Positions 36,288-48,165 of a DNA stretch of 64,000 nucleotides are shown piece by piece. Location: assembly GCA_947683625.1 (NCBI GenBank), contig CANTUR010000070.1, positions 2,232,001-2,296,000 of the forward strand, written 5' to 3'. Below the pieces are notes generated by a model. That model saw nothing but the letters and a program-made list of their open reading frames with translations, did no database searches and was not told the origin of the DNA. Each line of letters begins with the position of its first letter. Position 1 is the stretch's first letter. The stretch is from Mallotus nudiflorus. Its lineage: Eukaryota > Streptophyta > Magnoliopsida > Malpighiales > Euphorbiaceae. The position numbers were made by a program, and so were the translations under genes.

Positions 36288-39200
36288 CTAATAGGTGGGG
36301 AAATTTGGATCTACATCATGAGCCCATGCTTCAATGCCACCAATGATATCCTTTGCTGAATTGAGGCCCTTCTCGTGTAATAACTGAACAGCCCTTTGTG
36401 AATCGTTACCTCTTCTACACACCACGTACAAGTTCACACCTGATTCCGAATCAACAGCTTTGCACTTGCCCTCTTCCTTCAGAGCGGAAGAGATTTCAGG
36501 CAACCTATCTTCCAAACTCGACAATGGAATGTTTAGGGCATTTGGAAGGGATACAATCCTGAAATGGTGGGCAGGGCGTACATCTACCAAAACATATGCT
36601 TCACCTTTAACCACTTTCTCATTGAACTCTTTACTGTTAATTCTGGCATCTGCTGACAGCAGGTTCAACTTCAATGGATCCTGCACACCCAGAACAAAAA
36701 TAGTTAAGGAAATTAGGCTAATTTATCTTCATTTTGAAATGCAAAAGAAGACAGGTCATAAATAATCTATCTAGCTCCAATCACCAGTAAAAGAAAAAAA
36801 CGATATGCTTAAACACAAGTCCTTATCAATATACAATCAAACAAAAAGCAACATATCTTTTGGAATTAAAAAAAAAAAACAGAAGGGATCTTAATGTCAC
36901 ATTGCAATACAAATTGCATTTGGAAACAAAAGGGAATTGAAGAAATAATAATACCGTTGACAATGGAGTCTGAGTGAACTTCTCATAATCGAAATCTCTA
37001 AATTGCTTTTGGGAGAATGCTGAATTTTCTCCACATACTTCACATTGCAGTGACCTCCCTCTGATCTTCACCTAAGCAATAAACAACAACAAAATCTCAG
37101 ATACATCAGCTATTCATAATACAAAGATCCTGAAAACAAAAAAGTGAATCAAGTACTTATTAAAGCACACTTGAAATAGAACCAAGGCTGTTAAAAATAC
37201 TTAAGACATATGAAAGAGGAACGTACTGTACGAATTCTAGTGGACATTGCATCAAATAGAATCATCCGTCCTGATAGAGGTTCACCTATAACACTTGCAA
37301 TTTTAATGGCCTCCAGTGCTTCAAGACAGCCAATAATGCCAGGAACTGCAATATGAATTAATCAATAAGAAAGAAGAAGTATGACAGATGTTCAACCATC
37401 TAGCAAACTAGAATTTGGAAACAGTATTTTTTGGTGACAGGAATTGATTCACTTACCAACTCCTAGAACTCCACTATCAGCACACCTTTGGCATGCAGTT
37501 GAAGGAGGTGGAGTTGGGAAGAGGCATCGATAGCATGGACCACCTTTGTAATTATAGACCGTAAGCTGGGCAATAAATTTGATAGTGTTAGATAAGTAGT
37601 TAGCACAGCACATTAACCCACAAAAAAATGTTCATCTGGAACTCAAGAAGTTTCTTATGTGTTGCAAAACAGAATATCCCAAGTGCAGCATACCTGTCCT
37701 TCCAATCCCAATGCTGCTCCTGACACAAGGGGCTGCATGTAGATGAACCAGAAGTACTAAGTAACTCTTGAAAAATTGAATGGCAAATATTACACTCTCA
37801 ATCTATAATAGCCATAAACAAGGTCAAAACTGATAGCTAAATCTTTCATGTATCTCTAATCTTTTGTTTACATGTGAATGTACAAAAATGGCATCACATG
37901 TATACACATGAAAAATCATTAAGAATCATCGTCAGCATTAAAACAAACAGCCTATCCCTTAAAATTTTTGTATGATTGTTGAGTCCATTTAGCAAAAACA
38001 TGAAAACAACTACACATGCCATATATCAAAATTTACATGAATCAACTATGCAATTTTCTTACAAAAAAAAAATTCCTGCAATGATATATAATATACTTAT
38101 GGTCAGTTCAAATGGAACTTGCAATATGATTTAAATAACAGTACCATACCTTCCCCAACACGACACAACAATCACTAATCATGTAACGGCTTGGAGCATT
38201 ATCTGTTGCATCTACTATTACGTCATATCTGAATAAAGTTGGCTGTTATGGAGACCACAACTTTCGGTTGTCATAAAACTTAAAACAAAATGACAGAGAA
38301 TAAATGAAGAGCATGGAGAACAATCTTTACATGGCATAAATCAAATTATCCATCTTAAGGATACTGGCTAAAAATTTCCAAGGCATTGGATGTGCGTAAA
38401 GCTTCATGGTGTTCCACAATCTGAATAGTGGAGTTGATCCTGGAAGACAAATATACATATCAGTCAGAAGTAAAAATGTAACGTTAGAATACAAACTTTT
38501 AATACTGAAAATAGTGAAGTGTATTTGTACTTTATAAAATAGCATCCAATGCTGCAACTTGAAAATTGTTATCTGTTGGTTTTTAGATATGCCGCTTGGC
38601 ATAAAATATTTGACATGCAGCTGCAAATTAAATATATAGATAGCAACAGTCTGGAATATGCACATACGAGCGACAGGCAGCAATAGCAGATTTCACTTTT
38701 GGCTGACCAATAAATGCTTCAGTATGTATAACCTGAAGAAGCAAAATTGTAGATACAAATTAGTAACAACCAAACTTATAGCCACTATCACTACCCAAAA
38801 AAAAAAGGAAGAAGGAGAAGAAGAAGAAGTTGAGAAGAACAAAGTATAAAAAGAAAATGCATACCTAGAAGTACTAAAAAGAAAAGATTCAAACTGCAAG
38901 TTAACATTTCAGCAGCAAATGATGCATTGTCACCCAAATAAAACTTAACCTTGGGTGATATATGCTTAATTTCTTACTGTTGGTGTTGAAATCAAATAAC
39001 ATTAAAGTGGGACAACATGTTCATTCATAAATACACTACTGAAAAACTACGACAATTAGTAAATCCATGATAATAATGATTTTCAATGCTAGTATTTCCA
39101 ACTTCTTACCTGTCTATGCATATTATTTAACTCAACAACATCATGATCAACAACACCCAACCGACCTGCAAAACAAAATCCAAAAGTTCAAAAATAAAAA

Positions 39201-40272
39201 GTTAAATCACCAAACTTATACAAAGAAGGTCAATACAAATAACAGGTGTAATTGTAAGGTGTCAGTCACATTAGGCATTTTGTGCACAACAGACATGATA
39301 TCTTCAATAAAGTAACTTAACAACATACTATTTCTTTCCCTTCATCTCATAGATGGGGCATCAGTCCTTACACTCAATTACTATTAAGTTTTTCGCTTTT
39401 AAGCTTTCAGGTGACTTTGACAACAATCAAGAAATGCTAATTCAACAGTCTCTTCAGAAGGCTCGGTTATGATATACACATGCAGAGAACTAAAACAGAA
39501 AACTTAAAATCCATTATATTGTATAATAGCAAATTGCATTATTCTATTAAAAAAAAAGATATATTTATTTTGTTATAACTTATAATTGCAGCAATGCATA
39601 TGCCTTCAAGAATAGTACTAGATAATTAGTTCATAAAAAGTTTAATCTTACCAACACCACAAGCTGCCAAATATAACAAAGCAGGAGAGCCCAAACCTCC
39701 AGCTCCAACAACTAAAATAGAGGACTTCAATAGATTTGACTGACCTACAAATTCAACAACACATATACACACACACAAGTAACTAAAAAAAGCTTACTTA
39801 CTCTTTACTGTTTAAAAAAAAGCACAAATTCACATAGAAACGACTGCATTCTTTCAAATTAAGGAAATTTTGCAACAAACCCAACAGCCACATTATGATA
39901 AAGTCATTAAATTTTAATCAAAAACCTAAATTTCAATATATAAATAATAATATATTCTAAAATAGTGTCATGAATCAGTATACTAGAATTTTTTTTTTTT
40001 TTTTTAAAAGAACCTTGAATTCCAAAAGCAGGGAGCAAGAGATGGCGACTGTAACGGTAAATCATATCAGGCGATAATCCATGGCCGAAGCCAGAATCAA
40101 CGGCGGGAACTAAAGGGCAAGAAAAGTTGGCAGAAACGACGTCGTTCTGCTTGAGATCACGGAGCTGAGCTTCAAGCGCTGCAATTCGATTGTCTATGTT
40201 GATTCTCTCGGCCTTCAAGGCCTCAATTTCATGGAGGATTCTAGTGGAGGATTCACTTTTGTTCGATTCCAT
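36288..40272 (-). CDS. CNX5: Adenylyltransferase and sulfurtransferase MOCS3/CNX5, 11 exons
   Basis: This cytosolic E1-like enzyme adenylates and then thiocarboxylates the C-termini of small carriers (MOCS2A/CNX7 for molybdopterin; URM11-type proteins for tRNA wobble-uridine thiolation). Exons, 5' to 3' on -: 40272-40014, 39744-39652, 39165-39110, 38732-38668, 38439-38365, 38228-38150, 37732-37694, 37565-37457, 37345-37227, 37071-36955, 36680-36288. All introns are GT/AG and phases chain exactly to 1404 nt, 467 aa (Arabidopsis is about 464). Residues 10-45 form a predicted coiled coil. GAGGLG (100-105) is the nucleotide loop, and DATDNAPSRYM follows. Zinc pairs are CYRC (233-236) and CEVC (308-311). 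C250 is the likely adenylation-domain cysteine by comparison with human MOCS3. The C-terminal rhodanese domain carries CRRGND with Cys 425, and the protein ends DPNFPTY. The gene appears intact. Confidence 0.95.
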
Positions 40273-40303
40273 TTTTACTGTTTTTGAATTGAGCGATTTT
40301 TTA

Positions 40304-40424
40304 TTTTTAGGGTTTATGCAGAGAAAAGAGAGAGGAGCAGAGAAACCCTAATTTGGGAAAGCGGTTTGTTTACCGTTTTTATTTTCATCTTGGAGGGAAA
40401 TGTCAGTTTTGTTAGTTGCACGTG
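40304..40424 (-). promoter_or_regulatory. CNX5: CNX5 5' leader/promoter elements
   Basis: On the - strand an AAACCCTAAAAA telo-box-like element (40304-40316) lies about 35 bp before the start codon. A reverse-orientation copy (AAACCCTAA on +) lies at 40344-40352. Telo boxes are common in plant housekeeping promoters and leaders. A palindromic G-box core, CACGTG, is at 40419-40424, and another is at 40759-40764. Function is inferred from motif presence only. Confidence 0.35.
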
Positions 40425-40959
40425 CCAGTTTTTTAACTAATGATTGAAACCCTTCTCTTTGCATGCTAATTTCGTAGATTTTGAGTAAGCTGTTGATTTT
40501 AATTTTCAAGTCTAATTTACAACTGTTGATTTAAAGGTATAAATTTGTAAATTATGTGACAAAATTATATAATTATTTTTTTAACGTAAAACAGTTATCC
40601 AATTGGATGCAAAATCTTGTATTGTTGGATGAAATCGCTTTAATTATCCAATTATAGACATCGCTTAATTATCCACATTTAAATGATTTAGCCAAAAAAA
40701 TAAAAATAAATGCACGGCTTAAATTAAAGGCAAATACAATGTCAAACTTACAAAGCACCACGTGCCCTCATTAACCTTACTCCTAGAAACCAAGACACGT
40801 TACTATGAACTCCACATTTCATCTCATCAGGCATCAGCAATGGCGGCTAACTACACATTCCATACATATCTTCATCATCCCATATTCATCTTCAACTTCT
40901 TATACCATTTCTATCTTTTGATTTTGATCCATCTCCAAAAATAAAACTTATATTTAGAC

Positions 40960-42497
40960 ATGTCTATGTCATATATGAGCTTGAACACTATGACATATTC
41001 AAGCTTGCTTCTCTGTAAACTCTCACGACCATTGATAAACACCAGCCCTCCAACATCATATTATCTGTACAACTCCATCATCAAGGTATGTACAATATTA
41101 TCCTTAATTAGTGAAATTCTTTTCTGCCCTTTAAATTTTATAATGATTTTGATCTAATTTAAGTCTCTATTCATTGATTTTATTGTTTTTACTTAATTAA
41201 AAAGTAGTGTATTGTGTGTAAATTCGGTTCTTCCATTTTCTATTGCATATGATCATTTTCTTTTACGTTTATAGGGAATAGCATCATCATGCCAACTTAT
41301 GTGAGAGAAGGGATATTGTTAATTTAAAATTTTGAGTGTATTTTCCTAACTGGGTTTAGGATTCTAGAATTTTTGTAAAATGAAAAGTTAACAATTGCTA
41401 GATATCACAGATATAAGATTCAAATATATGAAAAATGAATAATACAAAAAACTTTTCCTGATTTCTAGTTAGAGTGTCTGCATTCTAAATTGAGGAAATT
41501 GAGGTGAATTGAAGTATTTGGATAGCACTGACACGAGAAAACAGAAATATGAATATAAAAAAGTGTCTACTAATTAAAATGTTTGTGCATTATAGATAAC
41601 ACTTGTTCTCTCAATTTTAATGTTGGGACGAGTTAATTTTTTTAGGGTGGGATTTTGGAATGAGATTTGTATTGTTAGGGCTATGTAGAAGTTGGGCTAT
41701 ACTATTAGTTTCTCTAGTAAAAATAAAAAAAAAATTAAGAGACAAGAAAAAAGGAAGAGAAAATTAATACTATAACCTTGTAAGGGTTCAAGATTTTTTT
41801 TTTTTTTTCACATGATAATGAGGATGTTGATCAATGACAAATTTGAGCATTTTATTTTTAATCAGCGATTGAAACATTAATTAACCCTTATGATTATATT
41901 AGAAAAGTAGCAATGCATCCTGTAAGTATGTATGATGATTCAAATTGTTGGGTTGTACTTGAATCGTAGGCTACTATTTCAAATGGAAATATTCAAGTAA
42001 GGACTTGATCAATAGGCTACTAAGTATAAAATAATTGAGGTATCCCGGGTCGAAGTGTAAAACATTCAGGTATGTATTATTATCATAATATACATTATAG
42101 GTAAGTTTTGACTACAAGGTATATGTTTTTTAAATCTTGGAATTGATGGTGTAGCCATTTCTTAGGGCAATTCATATACAAATTAAATTGTTTGTGTGGA
42201 TGGAATATATAGAGATATAAACAAAGTAGCAGTAGCGGTAGGACGGAACTCAGTCAGTTACGTGGAGTAGAAGAGAAGGCACCTTCACTAGCTGATGAAT
42301 TTAAAAGAGTTGCAGAGGAGAAAGCAAAGGTTGAGGAAACATCCCACGCAACAGAAGATGAAGGTATTGCTAATCAGAGTTTGGATAAGACCTTCAATGG
42401 TGCTGAAGAGGTTGCTGCTGGGTGTGGAGATACTGAGGTCGTGAAGCAAAGGATTGAAGAGCATGAAACAGGTGCGGATTATCGCAAATCGGAATGA
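40960..42497 (+). CDS. Tentative two-exon gene: small targeted, hydrophilic (LEA-like) protein
   Basis: Exon 1, 40960-41085, runs from an ATG (MSMSYMSLNTM...) to a strong AAG/GTATGT donor. Exon 2, 42258-42497, follows a CAG acceptor in the same phase and ends in TGA. The joined product would be 121 aa. The first 42 residues are Ser/Leu-rich with Lys and Arg but no acidic residue, like an organelle transit peptide. The rest is highly charged and helix-forming (SLADEFKRVAEEKAKVEE ... VVKQRIEEHETGADYRKSE), reminiscent of LEA-like plant stress proteins. The exon 2 start is the only acceptor I found that keeps the frame open without an immediate stop. I do not recognise a specific family. It could also be a gene fragment. 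Confidence 0.4.
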
Positions 42498-44464
42498 TTA
42501 GTTAACTAGTATATGCTTTTGATCTTTAAGTTTTGTTTTAAATAAGGAATAAACTTATCTTGCTATAAGTAAAATTTTCATTTTAATAGCACGTTTAATT
42601 ATCATCTCACCACTGGATTAGTAATCACTAGGCTACTTGTCTAATGGTGTGTGATCATTATTTTTATTGTATGCACGGTTCACAGACCCACCTCATTGAG
42701 CTAATAGATGTTAACTAATGGGCTACTAGCTTAAATGTGAATTATGTATGGGTGGTGCTCTTGATAATGGAGTAATTGTAGGGAACTTGGACATGAAAAA
42801 ACAAGGAATGTAATGCTCCCATGGTTTTTGAGTTATGTTAGAGTATTAAATCTACAATTAGGTTGTTGGGTACTCGCAAATTCAAGAAGAATGTTGAAGA
42901 AAATTATGCTCCAAGATGTCCAATTACTTCTATCACAAATAATATATAGTGTGTATATATTTTATCTACTTCGCCTCTATAGGATTATAAGGGCAATGTT
43001 TAAACTGGAATCTAGTGGGTTCTAAAGCTCAAGTAGCATTACAAGAGCGATAACAAATTTTCTACAAAAGAAAGTAACTTATAAATATATAACAAATTTG
43101 AGTTCAGTTTACTTTGACACACATCAATTAATTATTAAAATACATAAAATTACATTTAATTGAAATGTGAACATTCTTATTCTTTATATATAAGAATTCC
43201 TTTATGCACAACAAATCAAATTTTCTTCAAAAGCACAAAAATTTGTCACCTTAGAAGAAATGGAATTGGGTTAGGTGAAGATACCATAACCACTAGATGA
43301 AAACCAAATCTTTCCTACACAAGTACTTTTCTCATATATATATATATATATAATCAAGAAAAGAAAAGTATTAAAGTCAAAATTTGATAAGTTCATATCT
43401 CATATATATATTTGAGTATTCACCTATAAAGTCTTAGACTTATGTCTAACTTTTTAAAATTCTAATTTTTTTCTTAAAAAATTAAGAAAATCAATGATAG
43501 ATTGTAATATAAACTATTTTAAAAGTTTAAAATCAAAGATAGAATCCTATTAAATCTAACCTATTTTATTATATCCTAATTAAAACAATGAAAACAATAA
43601 TATCATTGTAAATTATTATATCATCTAAATTAATATTTTTTCCAGTAAATTATATCTACCTCTTAGTCTTGCAGTTATATCTCTATTAAATTATATTGTG
43701 GTAGCTCATAATTTCATTTGAGGATTTGTATTATTAAAAGAAAAAATGACTATTTTCTCTACTTTTTCTTTTCTTACACCTATATATTGGGCAACTTGTA
43801 TTCAATTAATGGATTACTATTAATTAGTGGATTTTAATGTAGGAACAACACAAGATTCAAAGTTATTAAAAAGTGACATATTTTCATATGTTGTCTTATT
43901 GGGTAATTACTATTTGTCTTTTTCATTTATTTATTTTGTTTATGAAATGTCATCAAGCCACAATCATATGGGAATTCATATTTCTATATTTGTTTAATTT
44001 GTGTTGGTTTTTCTTTTATACAAAATCATCTTCTAATTATCAAAATTATTGTATGTAAATTATGCAGGATAACTGGAAAATAGTTCATGCAATGTGGGAA
44101 TTCATGACTAGTTAAATATAAGTTTATTCACATATCTTTTTCTAACGATATTAATATTCTAATCCTTGTAGCACTCCATTTTTTAATCATAGAAAATAAA
44201 AAACCTAATAAGAAAATACCTCACCAGAAACATTGTGCCCATGTAATAAAGCCCTATTTATCATCTGCTCTTTTAAAGGCATTCTTCATCGTTTTTGTCT
44301 TTCAAGTTAAGATACAACTTTTTTAGTCCTAATTACACTAGGAAGTACAAATCCTAATAAGTAAATCATGCTCTTTTAAGGGCATTCTTCATCATTTTTA
44401 TCCTTCACGTTAGGGCACAACATTAAAAAATAAGAGAGAATAAATGGTGGTAATAATAGTTTGG
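42498..44464. other. AT-rich intergenic sequence
   Basis: No supported gene. A (TA)n run lies at 43337-43352. The open frames at 42813 and 43873 show no motif, no codon bias and no splice context. Confidence 0.5.
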
Positions 44465-44743
44465 TGAAAGCTCAGTCGGCTAAGATAAATGCATTGCCTT
44501 TTATAGTGATTACAAGTGATTGCCTTGGTTTAGGACTAATAAAAATGTTACAAATATACAGAATAATAAACAAGGATCATTGTTGGATCAGTGCAGCTGA
44601 TATAATAGAAAAGAGCTCACTAATAATAGTTGGTGCCACTCATTCTTTATTTGTTAGTGACATTCTAGTTTTGTTGCAGATAATTATTTTGTGTGTTGTA
44701 GCCTACTGCTCTTAAGGTGTGGCTTATTGCTTATATATTCTCA
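44465..44743 (-). repeat. 3' LTR of a Ty1/copia element
   Basis: On the - strand it begins TGAGAATATATAAGC directly after the polypurine tract and contains CACTATAAAAGG, a clear TATA box (about 44497-44508). It ends near GAGCTTTCA. At about 279 bp it is short, as in several plant copia lineages. The outer end is inferred from the TG..CA rule; the target duplication cannot be checked because the other end of the element lies outside the window. Confidence 0.55.
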
Positions 44744-45188
44744 ATATCCCCCCTCAAAATAAGCAGTGGTAGGGGTCTTTCTACTACTCCCAGTTTGTTT
44801 CTTATAATTTGAAATTGAGTGTATGATAGTGGTTTAGTCAGGCAGTCAGCTGTTTGTTCTTGTGAGGGAATGTATTTCACTTCCAAAATTTTATCTCGAA
44901 TGAAGTGAACATTGATCTTTATATAATTTATTCATGAGTGATACAGTGGGTTAACACCAAGTGCACTTGCACTAATGTTGTCACACAAGGTAATTGGCTT
45001 TTCAACAAGAGGGAAAGATGGTTTTGCTAATAAAGATTCAATCCAAGTGATTTCACGTGCTACTTAATCTAGAGCTCTATACTCTAACTTTATGCTTGAT
45101 CTGGAAACAATATGTTGCTTTTTTTAGCTCCAAGAGATAAGAGTTTCACTAAAATAGATGTAATAACTTACAATAGACCTTTTGTCAT
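44744..45188 (-). pseudogene. Copia RNase H C-terminal part and polypurine tract
   Basis: On the - strand the tract TTTTGAGGGGGGATAT lies at 44744-44759. Upstream, translation gives the typical end of a copia polyprotein: SWSxKKQHIVSRSS, WIESLLAKPSFPL, then QEQTADCLTKPLSYTQF (ADxLTKPL motif) near 44840, interrupted by several stops. The RNase H is cut at 45184-45188 by a gypsy LTR insertion and resumes at 63264. Confidence 0.75.
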
Positions 45189-48165
45189 TATCAACCAAAG
45201 GTTATGACCGGCGCTAAGGAACGAGAATTTTTTTGAATTCGGAACTTGTAGCAAGCCTTAAAAGAAAAGCACGCAATAAAATAAAATAAATAAATATGCA
45301 TCATAATTAAAATCTTAAATCAATATAATAAAAATAATCTCTTTCATATCATAACATAAATTATATAATACAATATTTAGAGAAAGACCTCTGAATTAAA
45401 ACCACATACAGTAAATATAAAATACAATTCACTACTGTAGTTTTCTAGAGTATAACATAAAAATTAAGTAGATAATTTACAAAAATGAGCCGAGGTAGAA
45501 GAAATCCAGCGGATAAGTCTACCGCTAAGGTATGAAGAAGAAGACTCTCTTGTAAAAATGTCAACCGAGGGGAGTTAGACCTCACTGAGTGAATTGTTAT
45601 AATATATATACATGCTTTTTCTAATGTCAAATGTAATCAAAAATTCTTATATAATAAATATATATACAAACATTCCACTCATATGCTAAAAATCACTTTA
45701 TATATGTGAATACTGAAAAATATAAGTTTATGAAGGATCAAATAGAACCCTATTTAATGCAACCTCGATCAATAATAACATCACTCTAGTCATACAGGCT
45801 CACTTAATTCCAAATAAATTCACTTAATCTATATGGACAGTAGACTGACCCCGAGACACTAAGTCAACCAAGCTCCTGCAGTCTGACTGTCAATGTGATT
45901 ATCCCCGAGACACTTGGTCAACTGAGAGCCAACAATCACACCATCAATCACATCACATCTTAATCAAATCAATCATATCATTCTTAATTAAATCATAATT
46001 CCATAAATAATTCTCACTCAACCCTAAAATCTATCGTACCGGTACGTATACGGTCCTAGTGCTGCCCACTAGGTAGCACGTTCTATCGATATCCTTCATT
46101 TAAAATAAAACATACATACAAAAAAATAAATAATGCATAATGACATTCATAATAGCAAAATAAACCATATATATACTAGAAATATACCTAAAATAAACTA
46201 TTTCAAGTATATATATGTCAAATAAATTCAAATCAATCATGAAATAAACCTATAATATACTAAAAACATGCTAGGTATATATCGAAGATAAAACATGCAT
46301 TTATTTAGAAATATATCAAGTATACTAAAAGTATACCTAAAGTATACTATGCATTTTGATAAAATAATTTATGAATAAATACAATTAAAACATGAATTTG
46401 TGCTAAAACATGCATCCTAAATGCCATGTACATATAAGATAACAACTCACAGGTTTGCGCTCCTTGAGACTGGTCCAACGGGTCCGGTCTACTAGGCCTT
46501 GGTCTCACCGCAACTAAACAAATAAAATAATTACATCAATCATAATGAATCTAGCTTAAGCTCTATAGGGACTTGATCTAAGATTTTAGAACACATAATT
46601 TAGAATTGACCCGATGTCATGTTTTACGAGAATTCCATCAAAAATTTGGCAGAACCTCCTCTCTAAAATGGACATCTCTCTACTAAAAAGTAAAGTTGGT
46701 CCTGCAAGAAAAACGCACTTCAAAAATACTAAATTCACACAACCCTCGATTGGGATCCCGAACTCCACAATTTCCCAATCGTTGTCCACAATTCACCAAA
46801 AATCCAAATAATATAATAAATATATATAAAAACAATAAATTCCATAAATATCCTCAAAATAGCAAAATATTACATATTTAACACTAAAAGACTAAATATA
46901 CTTAATTTCACAATAATTACGTAAAAATTCTGAAATAATAATCTAATATTATTAAAATCAAATTTCTTGATAATTACACATAGAATAATAATAATTCATT
47001 TTATAAATAAAAATAACTTAATTAACCCAAATATATAACAAAAATTTATAAAAACCCATTTTATTACCAAAATAATATATAATATATTATTTGAAAACAA
47101 TTTTTGAAAATTAGTATTAATTAGTTAAAAATAGTAAATAATTTGTAAAAATCATTTAATACCTTAAATAATCATAAAACCAACTAAAACATAATATTTA
47201 ACTATAATCTTAACAAAATTACATATTTAACCCTATAATACACAAATATAATATACTAATATTACTCAAAAATTCTATAAAAATTATTTTCTCAACATAT
47301 ATATTACTAATATCAACTAAAACACATTATTAAACAATAATTTCAACAAAAACCCAACTTTAACCTAATTTTCTAATATTGACATAATATAAAAATATTT
47401 ATAAAAATTACATAAAAATCACAAAAATTATTATCTCAACACTAAAATTAATAAAAATTTATAATAACACCAAATATACCAAATTTATAATTTAATAAAT
47501 TAATTTACGAAAATTCAATAAATAATAATAAAATATTTAAAAATTCACAAAAATTAAAAGAAATTCAAAAAAAAATTATTCATGAAGATCAAGCTACAAA
47601 GAACAACTTTTGTGAAGGAAGTTTATGTGAATCATCAAGATCAAACTTTAAAAAAATCAGAAAACCCTAAAACTCAAAAACTAAAATTCAACAAAACTCA
47701 AGAAATTGATGATTAAAACTTAAACCAAGCTTGGATTCGTACTCACCAGAGTTAGAGGAGTCGTTAAACACTGAAATGGCAAGAAATGGTGGCCGGAAGA
47801 GGGAGTTGGTCGGAAAAGATGGAGTTAGACCACTTGTTGTTCTTGTCAATGTTGACACCGGAGAAGAAAAGAAAAGGTAGCGGAGCTGCTGGCTAAAGAT
47901 AGCAGAGCTGGCTGGATGTCGGGGAGGCACACCAACGGCTTCTGAACGAGACTGAGCAGTGAGGAGGGGAAGAAGGACTGGGTGTTTGCATGTTTGTATG
48001 TATGTTTGAATGTTTCTTTGTATTGTTTTGTATGTATATATGTATATTTTAATAATAAAACTATATAATATAATTTAATAAAACTTTATATTATAATATT
48101 ATACAATATAACATTAAATCTACACCATACAAATAAAAATATCTCATATATATATATATACACAC
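45189..48165 (-). mobile_element. Outer solo LTR, left segment (chromovirus family)
   Basis: On + it starts TATCAACCAAAGGTTATGACC, the reverse complement of the family 3' end with the terminal TG mutated. It is collinear with the other LTRs (CCCCGAGACACTAAGTCAACC near 45848, GTTCTATCGATATCC near 46080, the GC-richer block 47720-47960). It is broken at 48165 by another LTR and resumes at 62897-63258, giving about 3.34 kb in total. Target duplication GTCAT lies at 45184-45188 and 63259-63263. It inserted into a copia RNase H. Confidence 0.88.

Noticed and set aside
45445..45630. 61-codon open frame on -
   Set aside because: Falls in the outer solo LTR at the conserved CACTGAGTGAATT block; no independent coding evidence.
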